From contig NZ_CP134195.1 in assembly GCF_031585635.1 (NCBI RefSeq), positions 310,001 to 374,000 of the forward strand: a stretch of DNA of 64,000 bases, given 5' to 3'. Source of the stretch: Paraburkholderia sp. FT54. Lineage in GTDB: Bacteria > Pseudomonadota > Gammaproteobacteria > Burkholderiales > Burkholderiaceae. Below, one piece after another: positions 1 to 13,158 of the stretch (position 1 is the first letter of the stretch; every line of letters starts with the position of its first letter). The notes under the pieces are model-generated. The model did no database searches, had not been told where the DNA came from, and saw nothing but the letters and a program-made list of their open reading frames with translations. The position numbers were made by a program, and so were the translations under genes.

Positions 1-197
1 GTTGCGCCGGTGTTGGCTTCGGTGATGTTGGTCGGGCTGCCGCCAATGCTTGTCACTTTCAACGGTTGGCTGCTCGATTGAGGCGCAAGATGGAACCAGC
101 CTGATGTGACGAAAAAGCTACCGGCCGATTGCGCATGCGCTGCCGTTGTCATGCAGGCTAGCGCCGCGATCCCCGTTACGGCCTGTTTTAATTTCAT
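1..197 (-). CDS. OmpW family outer membrane protein, N-terminal part (runs off the window)
   Basis: Read on the minus strand from ATG at 197, the first 65 residues are visible. They are a Sec signal peptide (start MKLKQAVTG, cleavage after AAHA near residue 22) followed by QSAGSFFVTSGWFHLAPQ, the typical mature start of OmpW-type eight-stranded beta-barrels. A strong GGAGGAG ribosome site lies 6 bases upstream. OmpW proteins sit in the outer membrane and pass small hydrophobic compounds. The C-terminal barrel is outside the window, so the family call rests on the N-terminus only. Confidence 0.8.
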   Translation of the reverse strand, partial: MKLKQAVTGIAALACMTTAAHAQSAGSFFVTSGWFHLAPQSSSQPLKVTSIGGSPTNITEANTGA

Positions 198-384
198 ATG
201 TGCTCCTCCAAAAAAGGCCCGCTCATTATGACTACAACGTTTGAAACAAACCATACGCGGCGGCTAGAGCTTTCTCCCTAAGCTCCGCGCGGTTTCTGGC
301 TCTGCCGCGCCGCGCCGAACCTTGGGCGCGTGCAGTTCTTCGGACCTTCGGGTATGTACCAACGCGACTATTGGATACTCCAGC

Positions 385-1092
385 ATGGCACGGCTTGCAC
401 GTCTCTATGTCCCTGACCAGCCGCAACACGTCATCCTCCGCGGGCTCGATCAGCAGCCCGCATTCGTCGACGACCAGGACTACGAGCTCTTCATTGATTG
501 TTTGAAAGCGGCTTCGCGCGACCATCATTTATCCATCCACGCCTACGCGTTGATGCCTGGCGCGGTGCAACTGCTCGTCACGCCGACCGAGGAGTCGAGT
601 CTGCCGAAGGCGATGCAGGCGGTCGGGCGCCGTTACGTGGCGCACTTTAACAGGCGCTACGCGCGCCGAGGCACATTGTGGGAAGGCCGCTACAGGGCCA
701 CGGTGATCGAAGGCGAGCGCTACTTTCTGCTGGCAAGCCGCGTCGTCGAGATGTGTCCGGTGCGCGCCGGGCTCGTGAGCGCGCCGGAAGACTACCGCTG
801 GTCGAGCTATCGCCATCACATCGGCCTGACGCTCGACAGTCTGATTACCGACCACCCGCTGTACTGGTCGCTCGGCAATACGCCGTTCGAGAGGCAGCGC
901 GCGTACCGCGAACTGTGCGAGCAGCCGCTCGACGAACGCGAAGCCAGCCAGCTCCAGCAGGCCACCCTGAAGGGCTGGGTGTTGGGCAGCGATACGTACC
1001 GCGAGTGGGCGGCGCGCGCTGCCAACCGGCGTGTGTCGCCGCTGCCGCGCGGGCGGCCGCGCAAGGTGCGCGAGACGCCGCAACAGCAATAA
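385..1092 (+). CDS. REP-associated tyrosine transposase (RAYT/Y1_Tnp)-like protein lacking catalytic residues
   Basis: A 235-residue protein with the fold markers of IS200/RAYT HUH transposases: an N-terminal QHVILRG strand, DDQDYELF, GTLWEGRYRAT near 96-106 and CPVRAG near 124-129. Where active relatives have NHVH (the HUH motif) this one has GAVQ at 59-62. Where they have RYIE, with the nucleophilic Tyr, it has RVVE at 119-122. DNA cleavage by the known mechanism should therefore be impossible. The C-terminus is basic (RGRPRK), which fits retained DNA binding. I chose the ATG at 385 because the conserved N-terminus starts there; an upstream in-frame start at 322 adds 21 unrelated residues. 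It stands alone ahead of gltB, followed by its own terminator. Confidence 0.8.
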   Translation: MARLARLYVPDQPQHVILRGLDQQPAFVDDQDYELFIDCLKAASRDHHLSIHAYALMPGAVQLLVTPTEESSLPKAMQAVGRRYVAHFNRRYARRGTLWEGRYRATVIEGERYFLLASRVVEMCPVRAGLVSAPEDYRWSSYRHHIGLTLDSLITDHPLYWSLGNTPFERQRAYRELCEQPLDEREASQLQQATLKGWVLGSDTYREWAARAANRRVSPLPRGRPRKVRETPQQQ

Positions 1093-1119
1093 AGCGTTTC
1101 GCATCAAAGGGCTGCATCG

Positions 1120-1149
1120 AAACGGCATCTTCGCATGCCGTTTTCTTTT
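1120..1149 (+). terminator. Rho-independent terminator after the RAYT-like gene
   Basis: AAACGGCAT (1120-1128) and ATGCCGTTT (1135-1143) form a perfect 9-bp stem with a 6-base loop. The run TTTTCTTTT at 1141-1149 overlaps the end of the right arm. It lies 28 bases past the stop codon. Confidence 0.8.
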
Positions 1150-1178
1150 GCACGATTTTGATATGGCACCAATAAAAT

Positions 1179-1192
1179 TGCATCGCGATGCA
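1179..1192. promoter_or_regulatory. 14-bp perfect palindrome upstream of gltB
   Basis: TGCATCGCGATGCA at 1179-1192 is a perfect palindrome in the AT-richer stretch 1150-1386 that must carry the gltB promoter. It may be a regulator site. No clear -35/-10 pair could be assigned. Confidence 0.3.
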
Positions 1193-1386
1193 CCAACTTG
1201 ATAATTGGGGTTCAAACACCATGTTTTATTTGCTATTCCATTGATTCGTCGCGTATATTCCGAATTCCGGCGTTTTTTGATACGCGTAGCATCCAGCGTT
1301 GAGCGCGCCGTCGCGGTCGTCAATCGCACTGCGGCAATAGAAAAACGGTTTAACGGCCTGTCCGGCCCCTCACAGACGGTGTCCCC

Positions 1387-6090
<4,704 letters not shown>

Positions 6091-6131
6091 TCCGCAACGT
6101 TGTTCATCAGCAAGACGTCACCTTTAGCCGT

Positions 6132-6172
6132 ACCCGCCGCGTGCGACCGTTCCACGGTGCCGCGCGGCGGGT
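6132..6172 (+). other. Strong hairpin in the gltB-gltD spacer
   Basis: Two 19-base arms, 6132-6150 and 6154-6172, surround a 3-base loop. They pair as 10 bp, a 4x4 internal mismatch and 5 bp. There is no T-run after it, so it does not look like an intrinsic terminator. It may set the relative amounts of the two subunits by RNA processing or stability. Confidence 0.55.
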
Positions 6173-6212
6173 GTAGATCACCCCACCTGATACAGATAGA
6201 GAAGAGAACCAC

Positions 6213-7682
6213 ATGGGCAAGGCAACCGGTTTTCTCGAGTTCGAACGCCGTCACGAGGTGTACGAAGCTCCGCTCACGCGTGTGAAGCACTACAAGGAAT
6301 TCGTCGCCGCACTGAGCGACGACGAAGCGAAGATTCAAGGCGCGCGTTGCATGGACTGCGGCATTCCGTTCTGCAACAACGGCTGCCCGGTGAACAACAT
6401 CATCCCGGACTTCAACGACCTGGTGTTCCATCAGGACTGGAAGAACGCGATCGAAGTGCTGCACTCGACGAACAACTTCCCCGAGTTCACGGGCCGCATC
6501 TGCCCGGCGCCGTGCGAAGCGGCGTGCACGCTCGGCATCAATGACGACCCGGTCGGCATCAAGTCGATCGAGCACGCGATCATCGACAAGGCATGGGCCG
6601 AAGGCTGGGTTGCACCGCAGCCGCCGAAGCACAAGACCGGCAAGAAGGTCGCCGTGGTCGGTTCCGGCCCCGCTGGTTTGGCCGTCGCGCAGCAACTCGC
6701 GCGCGCGGGGCACGATGTCACCGTGTACGAAAAGAACGATCGCATTGGTGGTTTGCTGCGTTATGGCATTCCCGACTTCAAGCTGGAGAAGTGGCTGATC
6801 GATCGCCGCATGCGCCAGATGGAAGCCGAGGGCGTGACGTTCCGCGCGGGCGTGTTCATCGGTAAGGCGGATTCGCTGCCGGCGCATATCGGCAACACGG
6901 CGAAAGAAACCATCACGCCGGCCGAACTGAAAGAGCAGTTCGACGCGGTCGTGATCGCGGGCGGTTCGGAAACGCCGCGCGATCTGCCGGTGCCGGGCCG
7001 TGAGCTGGAAGGCATCCACTACGCGATGGAATTCCTGCCGCAACAGAACAAGGTCAATGCGGGCGACAAGGTCGCGAACCAGCTGCTCGCGAAGGGCAAG
7101 CATGTCGTCGTGATCGGCGGCGGCGATACGGGTTCGGACTGCGTGGGCACGTCGAATCGTCATGGCGCGAAGAGCGTCACGCAATTCGAATTGCTGCCGC
7201 AGCCGCCGGAAGAAGAGAACAAGCCGCTCGTGTGGCCTTACTGGCCGATCAAGCTGCGCACGTCGTCGTCGCATGACGAGGGCTGCTCGCGTGATTGGGC
7301 GGTCGCGACCAAGCGCCTGGAAGGCAAGAACGGCAAGGTCGAGAAGCTGATCGCGGCGCGCGTCGAATGGAAGGACGGCAAGATGCAGGAAGTGCCGGGC
7401 TCCGAATTCGAAATGAAGGCCGATCTGGTGCTGCTCGCGATGGGCTTCACGCAGCCGGTGTCGCCGGTGCTCGAAGCGTTCGGCGTCGACAAGGACAATC
7501 GCGGCAACGTGCGGGCGTCGACCGAAGGCGACAAGGCGTATTACACGTCGGTGGACAAGGTGTTCACCGCCGGCGACATGCGTCGCGGTCAATCGCTCGT
7601 GGTGTGGGCGATTCGCGAAGGCCGTCAGTGCGCGCGCTCGGTCGACGCGTTCCTGATGGGTCATTCGGAACTGCCGCGTTAA
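6213..7682 (+). CDS. gltD: Glutamate synthase (NADPH) small subunit
   Basis: A 489-residue FAD/NADPH protein that feeds electrons to GltB. The N-terminal cysteine-rich region (CMDCGIPFC, then CPAPCEAAC, roughly residues 45-105) matches the two 4Fe-4S sites of the family. [15 protein letters not shown] near 150 is the FAD-binding Rossmann motif, and [10 protein letters not shown] near 300 is the NADPH one. [14 protein letters not shown] near the end is the conserved flavin contact. The ATG at 6213 follows an AGAGAAG ribosome site and begins [10 protein letters not shown], as in other GltD. Confidence 0.98.
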   Translation: MGKATGFLEFERRHEVYEAPLTRVKHYKEFVAALSDDEAKIQGARCMDCGIPFCNNGCPVNNIIPDFNDLVFHQDWKNAIEVLHSTNNFPEFTGRICPAPCEAACTLGINDDPVGIKSIEHAIIDKAWAEGWVAPQPPKHKTGKKVAVVGSGPAGLAVAQQLARAGHDVTVYEKNDRIGGLLRYGIPDFKLEKWLIDRRMRQMEAEGVTFRAGVFIGKADSLPAHIGNTAKETITPAELKEQFDAVVIAGGSETPRDLPVPGRELEGIHYAMEFLPQQNKVNAGDKVANQLLAKGKHVVVIGGGDTGSDCVGTSNRHGAKSVTQFELLPQPPEEENKPLVWPYWPIKLRTSSSHDEGCSRDWAVATKRLEGKNGKVEKLIAARVEWKDGKMQEVPGSEFEMKADLVLLAMGFTQPVSPVLEAFGVDKDNRGNVRASTEGDKAYYTSVDKVFTAGDMRRGQSLVVWAIREGRQCARSVDAFLMGHSELPR

Positions 7683-7783
7683 CGTCTCCGGCCGGTTTTC
7701 GCGCTGAGGCGCGGAAACCGGCTACTGCTTGCAGGAAGAGGTGGAGACGACAATGTGCCGCGTCAGCGGCGCATCCACGCGGT

Positions 7784-7824
7784 AAAAAAACAAAGCCGGG
7801 CACCTGAGAGGGCGACCCGGCTTT
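7784..7824 (-). terminator. Rho-independent terminator after dadA
   Basis: AAAGCCGGG (7792-7800) pairs with CCCGGCTTT (7816-7824) around a 15-base loop. The seven A's at 7784-7790 give the U-run on the minus transcript. It lies 34 bases past the dadA-like stop, and could also stop reads from gltD. Confidence 0.8.
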
Positions 7825-7858
7825 CTAGTTTCAACGCGACGCAGCGCCTTGTGTGTTC

Positions 7859-9133
7859 CTACGTCCGCGACTTGCGATACCGCGCCAACGTCAGTCCATC
7901 GAGATCGATCTCCGGCTTGCGGTGCGTGATCAGGTCCGCGACCACGCGCCCCGAACCCATCGACATCGCCCACCCCGTCGAACCGTGCCCGAGGTTCAAC
8001 CACAGTTTCTCCACGCCGGACGGACCGAGCAGCGGCGCGCCGTCGGGCGTCATGGGACGGCGGCCTACCCAGAAATGCGCGGACGTGGGATTGGCCGCAT
8101 GTGGGAACCAGTCGCTCAGCACTTTCATCAGCGTTTGCAGGGCTTGTTCGCGCAAGGTGGTCTGGCGATTACCCAGTTCCGCGGTGCCGGCCACGCGCAG
8201 GTTGTTGCCGAAACGGGTGATCGCCGTTTTCAGCGATTCGTCCATCAGCGCGGCAAGCGGCGCTTTTTCTTCATCGGTGACGGGCAGGGTCGCCGAATAG
8301 CCTTTCACCGGATAAAGCGGCACCTTCACGTCGAGCCGCGCGAGCAGCGCCGCACTGTCGATGCCCAGCGCCACCACCACGGCATCCGCGTACAACGTCT
8401 CGGCGCCGCGTTCGCTCTCGATCCGCACCGCGCGCAGCGCGCCGCCTTGCACATCGAGCGACGTGACGCGCGTGTCGAAACGAAAGCGCACGCCGTTGCG
8501 CTCGCAGATTGCGCGCAGTTCGCGGGTGAAGCGCGCGCAATCGCCGGCTTCGTCGTCGGGGAGATAGAGACCCGAGAGCGGCGCCTGACGCGCCCAGCGC
8601 AAGCCCGGCTCGATCTCGACGCACTGCGCCGCGCTGACTTCCCGATGCGCGATGCCGGCATCGCGCAGCACGGCGAGCGCCGGCTGCGCGAGTTCGACGT
8701 CGTACTCGCTGCGGAACAACTGCAGATAGCCCTGGCTGCGGCCGTAGTCGAATGGATGGCGGCCGCGGAATTCGTGCAGACAGTCGCGGCTGTAATAAGC
8801 AATGCGCTGCATGCGCTGCTTGTTGACGCGAAACCGTTCGAGATCGCATTCGTGCAGCCAGCGCGCGATCCAGCGCCACTGAGCCGGATCGAAGGTCGGG
8901 CGAAAGATCAGCGGCGAGGCCGGTTTGAACAGGTACTTGAGAATCTTCGCCGGCATGCCGGGCGCGGCCCAGGGCGTCACATAGCCCGGCGCGATCACGC
9001 CCGCGTTGCCGAAACTGGTGGAGAGCGCGACATCCGGCTCGCGCTCGATCACGGTGACTTCACAGCCCTGCTGGCGCAGGTAAAAGGCCGTGGCGACGCC
9101 GATGACGCCGCCGCCCAGAACAATCGTTTTCAT
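7859..9133 (-). CDS. dadA: D-amino acid dehydrogenase (DadA-like FAD oxidoreductase)
   Basis: A 424-residue DAO-family flavoprotein. GGGVIGVATAFYL at residues 7-19 is the FAD-binding motif, SFGNAGVIAPGY near 45 is typical of DadA, and HGSTGWAMSMGSG near the C-terminus is the family's flavin-binding end. DadA enzymes oxidise D-amino acids to keto acids at the inner membrane and pass electrons to the respiratory chain. I chose the ATG at 9133 because the Rossmann strand MKTIVLGGG begins there; an upstream start at 9205 would overlap the MFS gene. The gene lies 17 bp after that transporter and is probably co-transcribed. The exact substrate is inferred; another D-amino acid or a cyclic imino acid is possible. 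Confidence 0.85.
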   Translation of the reverse strand: MKTIVLGGGVIGVATAFYLRQQGCEVTVIEREPDVALSTSFGNAGVIAPGYVTPWAAPGMPAKILKYLFKPASPLIFRPTFDPAQWRWIARWLHECDLERFRVNKQRMQRIAYYSRDCLHEFRGRHPFDYGRSQGYLQLFRSEYDVELAQPALAVLRDAGIAHREVSAAQCVEIEPGLRWARQAPLSGLYLPDDEAGDCARFTRELRAICERNGVRFRFDTRVTSLDVQGGALRAVRIESERGAETLYADAVVVALGIDSAALLARLDVKVPLYPVKGYSATLPVTDEEKAPLAALMDESLKTAITRFGNNLRVAGTAELGNRQTTLREQALQTLMKVLSDWFPHAANPTSAHFWVGRRPMTPDGAPLLGPSGVEKLWLNLGHGSTGWAMSMGSGRVVADLITHRKPEIDLDGLTLARYRKSRT

Positions 9134-9150
9134 GTATGTGTACTGCGGAT

Positions 9151-10410
9151 TCAAGTGGCAGGGCGAGTCGCGCCGAGTACCTTGCCCTTGGTTTCGGGCA
9201 GACACAGCGCGGCGACGATCACGAGCAGATAGCCCGAGCCGGCCACGATACCCATCGCCTTCACCAGCGTCATGGTTTGCGACAGTGTACCCACCAGAAT
9301 CGGAAAGAACGAGCCGAGTCCGCGCCCGAGGTTATAGCAGAACCCTTGCCCGGAGCCGCGTATGGCGTTGGGGTAGAGCTCCGACAGATACGCGCCCACG
9401 CCCGCGAAAATCCCTTGCACCACGATGCCGAGCGGAAAGCCGAGCGCGAGCATCATGCCGTCGGTAATCGGCAGCATGGTGTAGAACATGCCGAGCACGA
9501 AAGAGCCGATCGCGAACAGCACGAACGACGCGCGCCGGCCGATCCTGTCGCATAGAATCGCGCCGACGATATACCCGGTGAACGAGCCGACGATCAGCAC
9601 GATCAGATAACCACTGGTGTTGAACACCGACAGATGCCGCACGGTCTTCAGATAGGTCGGCAGCCAGGTGGTGATCGCGTAATAGCCGCCGAGCATGCCG
9701 GTGCACAGCGCGCTGCCGAGCAAGGTGGTTTTGAGGTGAGCGGCCGAGAAGATCTGCATGAAATGCGAGGTGTCGAAACCGCTCTCGCGGGCCCGGCGCG
9801 TTTCGAGAAAGATATCCGGATCGCTCACGTTGCGGCGAATGTAGATGATCCATGCCGCGGGCAGCAGCCCGATCCAGAAGCAGGCGCGCCATGCGTATTG
9901 TTCCGGCAGCAGCGCGAAGAAAGCCCAGTAAATGATCGCCGCAGCCGCCCAGCCGAACGACCAGCTGCTTTGCACGGTGCCCACCGCTTTCGCGCGATGC
10001 TGAGGTGAGCGAATGGTCTCGGCCATCATGATCGTCACCACCGACCATTCACCGCCGAAGCCGATGCCCTGCAGCGTGCGCGTGGTGAGCAGCTGCCAGA
10101 ACGAGTGCGTGAAGCCGGACAGAAACGTGAAGAGCGCGAACGTGGCGATGGTCCACTGCAGTACGCGAATGCGCCCATAGCGGTCGGCGAGAATGCCGGC
10201 AAGCCAGCCGCCCACCGCCGACGAGATCAGCGAACTGGTGGCGATCATGCCGGCTTCGCTTTTGGTCATGCCCCATGTCGCGATCAGCGTCGGAATGAGG
10301 AAGGAGTAAATCATGAAGTCGAAGGCATCGACTGCGTAGCCGCCAAAGCCGGCGTACAGGGTGCGGCGTTCGCGTTGTGTCAGTTCGGTGAACCATTGGA
10401 GAGAAGGCAT
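9151..10410 (-). CDS. MFS metabolite:H+ symporter (sugar/aromatic acid type)
   Basis: A 419-residue protein with twelve predicted membrane segments. The loop 2-3 signature LADRYGRIRV and the loop 8-9 copy CDRIGRRASF are both clear, and GIGFGGEWSVV resembles the aromatic-acid and shikimate:H+ symporters. It is the first gene of a two-gene unit with the dadA-like dehydrogenase, so import of an amino acid or related acid that the dehydrogenase oxidises is a fair guess. The substrate cannot be read from the sequence. Confidence 0.85.
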   Translation of the reverse strand: MPSLQWFTELTQRERRTLYAGFGGYAVDAFDFMIYSFLIPTLIATWGMTKSEAGMIATSSLISSAVGGWLAGILADRYGRIRVLQWTIATFALFTFLSGFTHSFWQLLTTRTLQGIGFGGEWSVVTIMMAETIRSPQHRAKAVGTVQSSWSFGWAAAAIIYWAFFALLPEQYAWRACFWIGLLPAAWIIYIRRNVSDPDIFLETRRARESGFDTSHFMQIFSAAHLKTTLLGSALCTGMLGGYYAITTWLPTYLKTVRHLSVFNTSGYLIVLIVGSFTGYIVGAILCDRIGRRASFVLFAIGSFVLGMFYTMLPITDGMMLALGFPLGIVVQGIFAGVGAYLSELYPNAIRGSGQGFCYNLGRGLGSFFPILVGTLSQTMTLVKAMGIVAGSGYLLVIVAALCLPETKGKVLGATRPAT

Positions 10411-10745
10411 GTTTTGTTGTGGTCTCCAGGACTTGTTGGCCTGCTGTCGGCTCGAATGTGGGGTGTTTGTATTCTACGGGGAGGGGGCGTCGTGGGGCCA
10501 GTAGTGGTCAAAAATGGCAGGCAGCGGTAAGAAGCCGATAACAGATGAAACGCCGCGGAAATCAGGCGAAGGAGAGGCCAACGCCGGGGCCAGGCTGGCG
10601 ATAGCGCTGTTGGGGCGACGCGCGCGAAGGTGTTTTTCCTTACCAACTACTACCGTGTAACCCAAACGATATGGAGCATGGTTAAACTGCGCTCGCAGCG
10701 CCGCTGCTGCGACTCATCCACTCACGCAAGCGCCAGCCACGCCGA
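10411..10745. other. Intergenic stretch between divergent genes
   Basis: These 335 bases separate the minus-strand MFS gene from the plus-strand phosphatase-like gene and should hold both promoters. A GGAGAC ribosome site for the MFS gene is visible near 10422-10427. I saw no convincing promoter boxes, repeats or small genes. Confidence 0.4.
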
Positions 10746-11696
10746 ATGCCCGCTACCGCAAAAACCTGCTCGCCATCCCGTCGCTCCGCGAGCAAGTTCC
10801 CGCGGGCAAGCCAGCCTTCAGGCCAGGCGCCGCTGGCATCGCGCCGGACCTTTCTGATGCGCTCGGCCAGCGTTCTGCTGGTCTCCGGCATCGGCAGTTC
10901 GCTGCTGTCCGCGTGCGGCGGCGGCGACCTCAGCTCCGATCAGCCGGCCACGCCGCGCCTTGCGTCGGTCGACAACTTCCGCGATCTGGCGGGAGCGGCC
11001 GCGGGTTATCCGACCGTCGACGGCAAACAGATGCGCCGTGGCGCGTTCTATCGCGCGAACGCCTTGACGCTCAACGCCGCCGACCAGGCCACGATCGACC
11101 GGCTCGGCATTGCCTCGGTCTACGATCTGCGCACGCCCGGTGAAATCGCGCGCACCGCCGATATCTTGCCGGGTGGCGCGACTACCCAGACGCTCAATGT
11201 GCTCGGCATCACGGACTTCGTCCCGCCGGCTTTCGACTCGGCGGCCGCCGCCGTCGTGTACATGGAGGCGCAGGCGCGCGGCTACGTCACCGGCGCCGCC
11301 CAGCGCGCCGCCTATGGCGCGCTGCTGACGAGGCTCGCCGACGGACCCGGCGCGCAACTCTTTCACTCCAACGCGGGCAAGGACCGCGCGGGCTGGGTCT
11401 CGGCGCTTCTGCTCAGCATTGCGAACGTTCCGCTCGACGTCATCATGCAGGACTATTTGCTGAGCAACGTCTATCTGGCGCCGTCGATCAATGCGCAAAC
11501 CGATGCGCTGCGCGCGCAGGACGGCGATGCCGCCGTGTCGGCCGAAGTGCCGTTGATGAACGTTCAGGAAAACTATCTGCAGGCCGGGTTCGACCAGGTG
11601 CAGGCGAGCTACGGCACGATGGTGAGCTATCTGACGCAGGGCCTCGGCGTCTCGCAGACGATCATCGACACCTTGCACAGCCGCCTCGTGGTCTGA
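10746..11696 (+). CDS. Tyrosine-phosphatase-fold lipoprotein with the catalytic Cys replaced by Ser
   Basis: A 316-residue protein. ASRRTFLMRS near 31-40 is a twin-arginine type signal and LLSAC near 53-57 a lipobox, so it is probably an exported lipoprotein. The mature part follows the Y_phosphatase3 (PtpB/LipA) family: DNFRDLAG near 77, RRGAFYRAN near 97, and the P-loop. Active members read HCxAGKDRTG; here it is HSNAGKDRAG with Ser208 for Cys and Arg214 kept. That predicts phosphate binding without catalysis. No ribosome site marks the start, and the 30-residue lead before the twin Arg is long, so the N-terminus is uncertain. It appears monocistronic. Confidence 0.75.
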   Translation: MPATAKTCSPSRRSASKFPRASQPSGQAPLASRRTFLMRSASVLLVSGIGSSLLSACGGGDLSSDQPATPRLASVDNFRDLAGAAAGYPTVDGKQMRRGAFYRANALTLNAADQATIDRLGIASVYDLRTPGEIARTADILPGGATTQTLNVLGITDFVPPAFDSAAAAVVYMEAQARGYVTGAAQRAAYGALLTRLADGPGAQLFHSNAGKDRAGWVSALLLSIANVPLDVIMQDYLLSNVYLAPSINAQTDALRAQDGDAAVSAEVPLMNVQENYLQAGFDQVQASYGTMVSYLTQGLGVSQTIIDTLHSRLVV

Positions 11697-11744
11697 GCCG
11701 TCAACGCCGCGAGCCGCGCGTTCAATGCGGGGACAAAAGCGGGC

Positions 11745-11777
11745 AAAAAAAAGTCCGCCCCAAATGAGTGGGCGGAC
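11745..11777 (-). terminator. Rho-independent terminator of the kinase/regulator operon
   Basis: GTCCGCCC (11753-11760) pairs with GGGCGGAC (11770-11777). The eight A's at 11745-11752 become the U-run on the minus strand. It lies between convergent genes. Confidence 0.85.
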
Positions 11778-11886
11778 GGAGAAGGGCGGCATCGAGGTTG
11801 CCGGGAGCGACTATAAAGCCGCCGCGCTTGCGATAGTTCATCCGGTAAGGGCGCGTAAGCGCGAGCCTGAGCCCGGCCAGCTTCTC

Positions 11887-13158
11887 TCATGTCAGCGCCG
11901 GTGCAACCGGCAATTCGATCCGCACTTCCAAACCGCCCTGTGCGTGATTGCGCACGTGGCAGCGCCCGCCGCGATCGTGTGCGAGTCGTGGGACGATCGC
12001 AAGGCCGAGGCCGCAATGGCCTTCGCCGCCACGTGCGGCGTCGAGCCGCACGAACGGCTTCATCGCAGCCGCGATGCGCTCGTCGGGAATACCGGGGCCG
12101 TGGTCACGCACGCTGATCACCCACTGGCCGTCGCTGCGCGCAGTGCTGATGTCCACCGGCGGCGCGCCGTGTTCGAGCGCGTTATCGACGAGGTTCGTGA
12201 CCAGCCGGTCGAGCAGCGTGCGCGGAAGCTTGAACGACGAACCGGCGCGCAGATCGAGCGTGAAGAGCGGTGTTTCGGTGCTGTCGCTGGCGGAGAACTG
12301 TTCCTGCAAGAAGTCGTCGACTTCGACCGGCGGCCCGGCGTCGGCGGACTGGCCCGCGAATTCGAGAAACTGCTGGACGATGTTGGTGAGCGAGTCGACA
12401 TCGCGGATCAGACCGGCGCGTTCGTTTTCCGCGACCAGCACGCTCGCGCGCAACTTCAGGCGCGTGAGCGGCGCCTTCAGATCGTGCGCGACGCCGGCCA
12501 GCATCACGGCCTGGTCGTCGCCGGCTTCGTTCAGGCGCCGCATCATGTCGTTGAACGAACCGATCAGATCGCGCAGTTCGCGCGGGCCTTGCACCGTCAC
12601 CGGTTCCGGACGGCCGCCCGAGCCGAACGCGCGCGCGGCGTCGGCGACGCGCGAAAGCGGCCGCTGCATCTGCCAGACCGCGAACAGCGAGAGGATCAAC
12701 GCGGCGAGCAGCATCGAAATCGATTCGATCAGAAAGCGCGGGCGCGGCGGCACGTCGACCGGCACCACGACCCAGTTCGACTTGCCGGGAAACAGCACCC
12801 ATAGCTGCGGCGGGCGCAGATCGTCGACGGCGATCTGCGTGCCGGGCGGCAGGTTCTCGCGCAAATGCCGGCTCAGTTCTTCCAGCGGACGCTGCGTCGG
12901 CTTGTGCAGATGCACGCTCGCCGGCATGTTCCAGGTGGGCACGAGATGCACGCGCATGGCGGGCGCGAGCGCGGCGCCTTTCATCGGCTCGCCGTTGACG
13001 GCCTGCAGCACCAACAAGATGCCGCGCGCGAAGCCGTCGATTTCATGACGCGGCGGCTGCATCACCACCAGCACGAACCAGCCGGCCTGAATTGCGAACA
13101 ACACCGCCGCCGAGAGTAACGCCATTCTGCCGAACAGCGTGTTCAGCGGATTTTTCAT
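11887..13158 (-). CDS. Two-component sensor histidine kinase (EnvZ-like)
   Basis: A 423-residue inner-membrane kinase. Membrane segments lie near residues 10-32 and 143-163 with a periplasmic sensor region of about 110 residues between them. A HAMP linker follows (to about 215), then the H-box VAHDLKAPLTRLK with the phospho-acceptor His225, the N-box NLVDNALEHG and the G-boxes DHGPGIPDE and GLGLAIV. It overlaps the upstream response regulator by ATGA (4 bp), so the two are translationally coupled and almost certainly partners. The signal sensed is unknown. Confidence 0.92.
   Translation of the reverse strand: MKNPLNTLFGRMALLSAAVLFAIQAGWFVLVVMQPPRHEIDGFARGILLVLQAVNGEPMKGAALAPAMRVHLVPTWNMPASVHLHKPTQRPLEELSRHLRENLPPGTQIAVDDLRPPQLWVLFPGKSNWVVVPVDVPPRPRFLIESISMLLAALILSLFAVWQMQRPLSRVADAARAFGSGGRPEPVTVQGPRELRDLIGSFNDMMRRLNEAGDDQAVMLAGVAHDLKAPLTRLKLRASVLVAENERAGLIRDVDSLTNIVQQFLEFAGQSADAGPPVEVDDFLQEQFSASDSTETPLFTLDLRAGSSFKLPRTLLDRLVTNLVDNALEHGAPPVDISTARSDGQWVISVRDHGPGIPDERIAAAMKPFVRLDAARGGEGHCGLGLAIVPRLAHDRGGRCHVRNHAQGGLEVRIELPVAPALT

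Noticed and set aside
1164..1181. TGGCAC followed by TTGC upstream of gltB, like a sigma-54 promoter
   Set aside because: The spacer is 8 bases; the -24/-12 elements need 5 between these blocks.
7691..7722. Hairpin right after gltD as its terminator
   Set aside because: Stem is good but there is no U-run; the hairpin at 7792-7824 is better, so I did not call this one.
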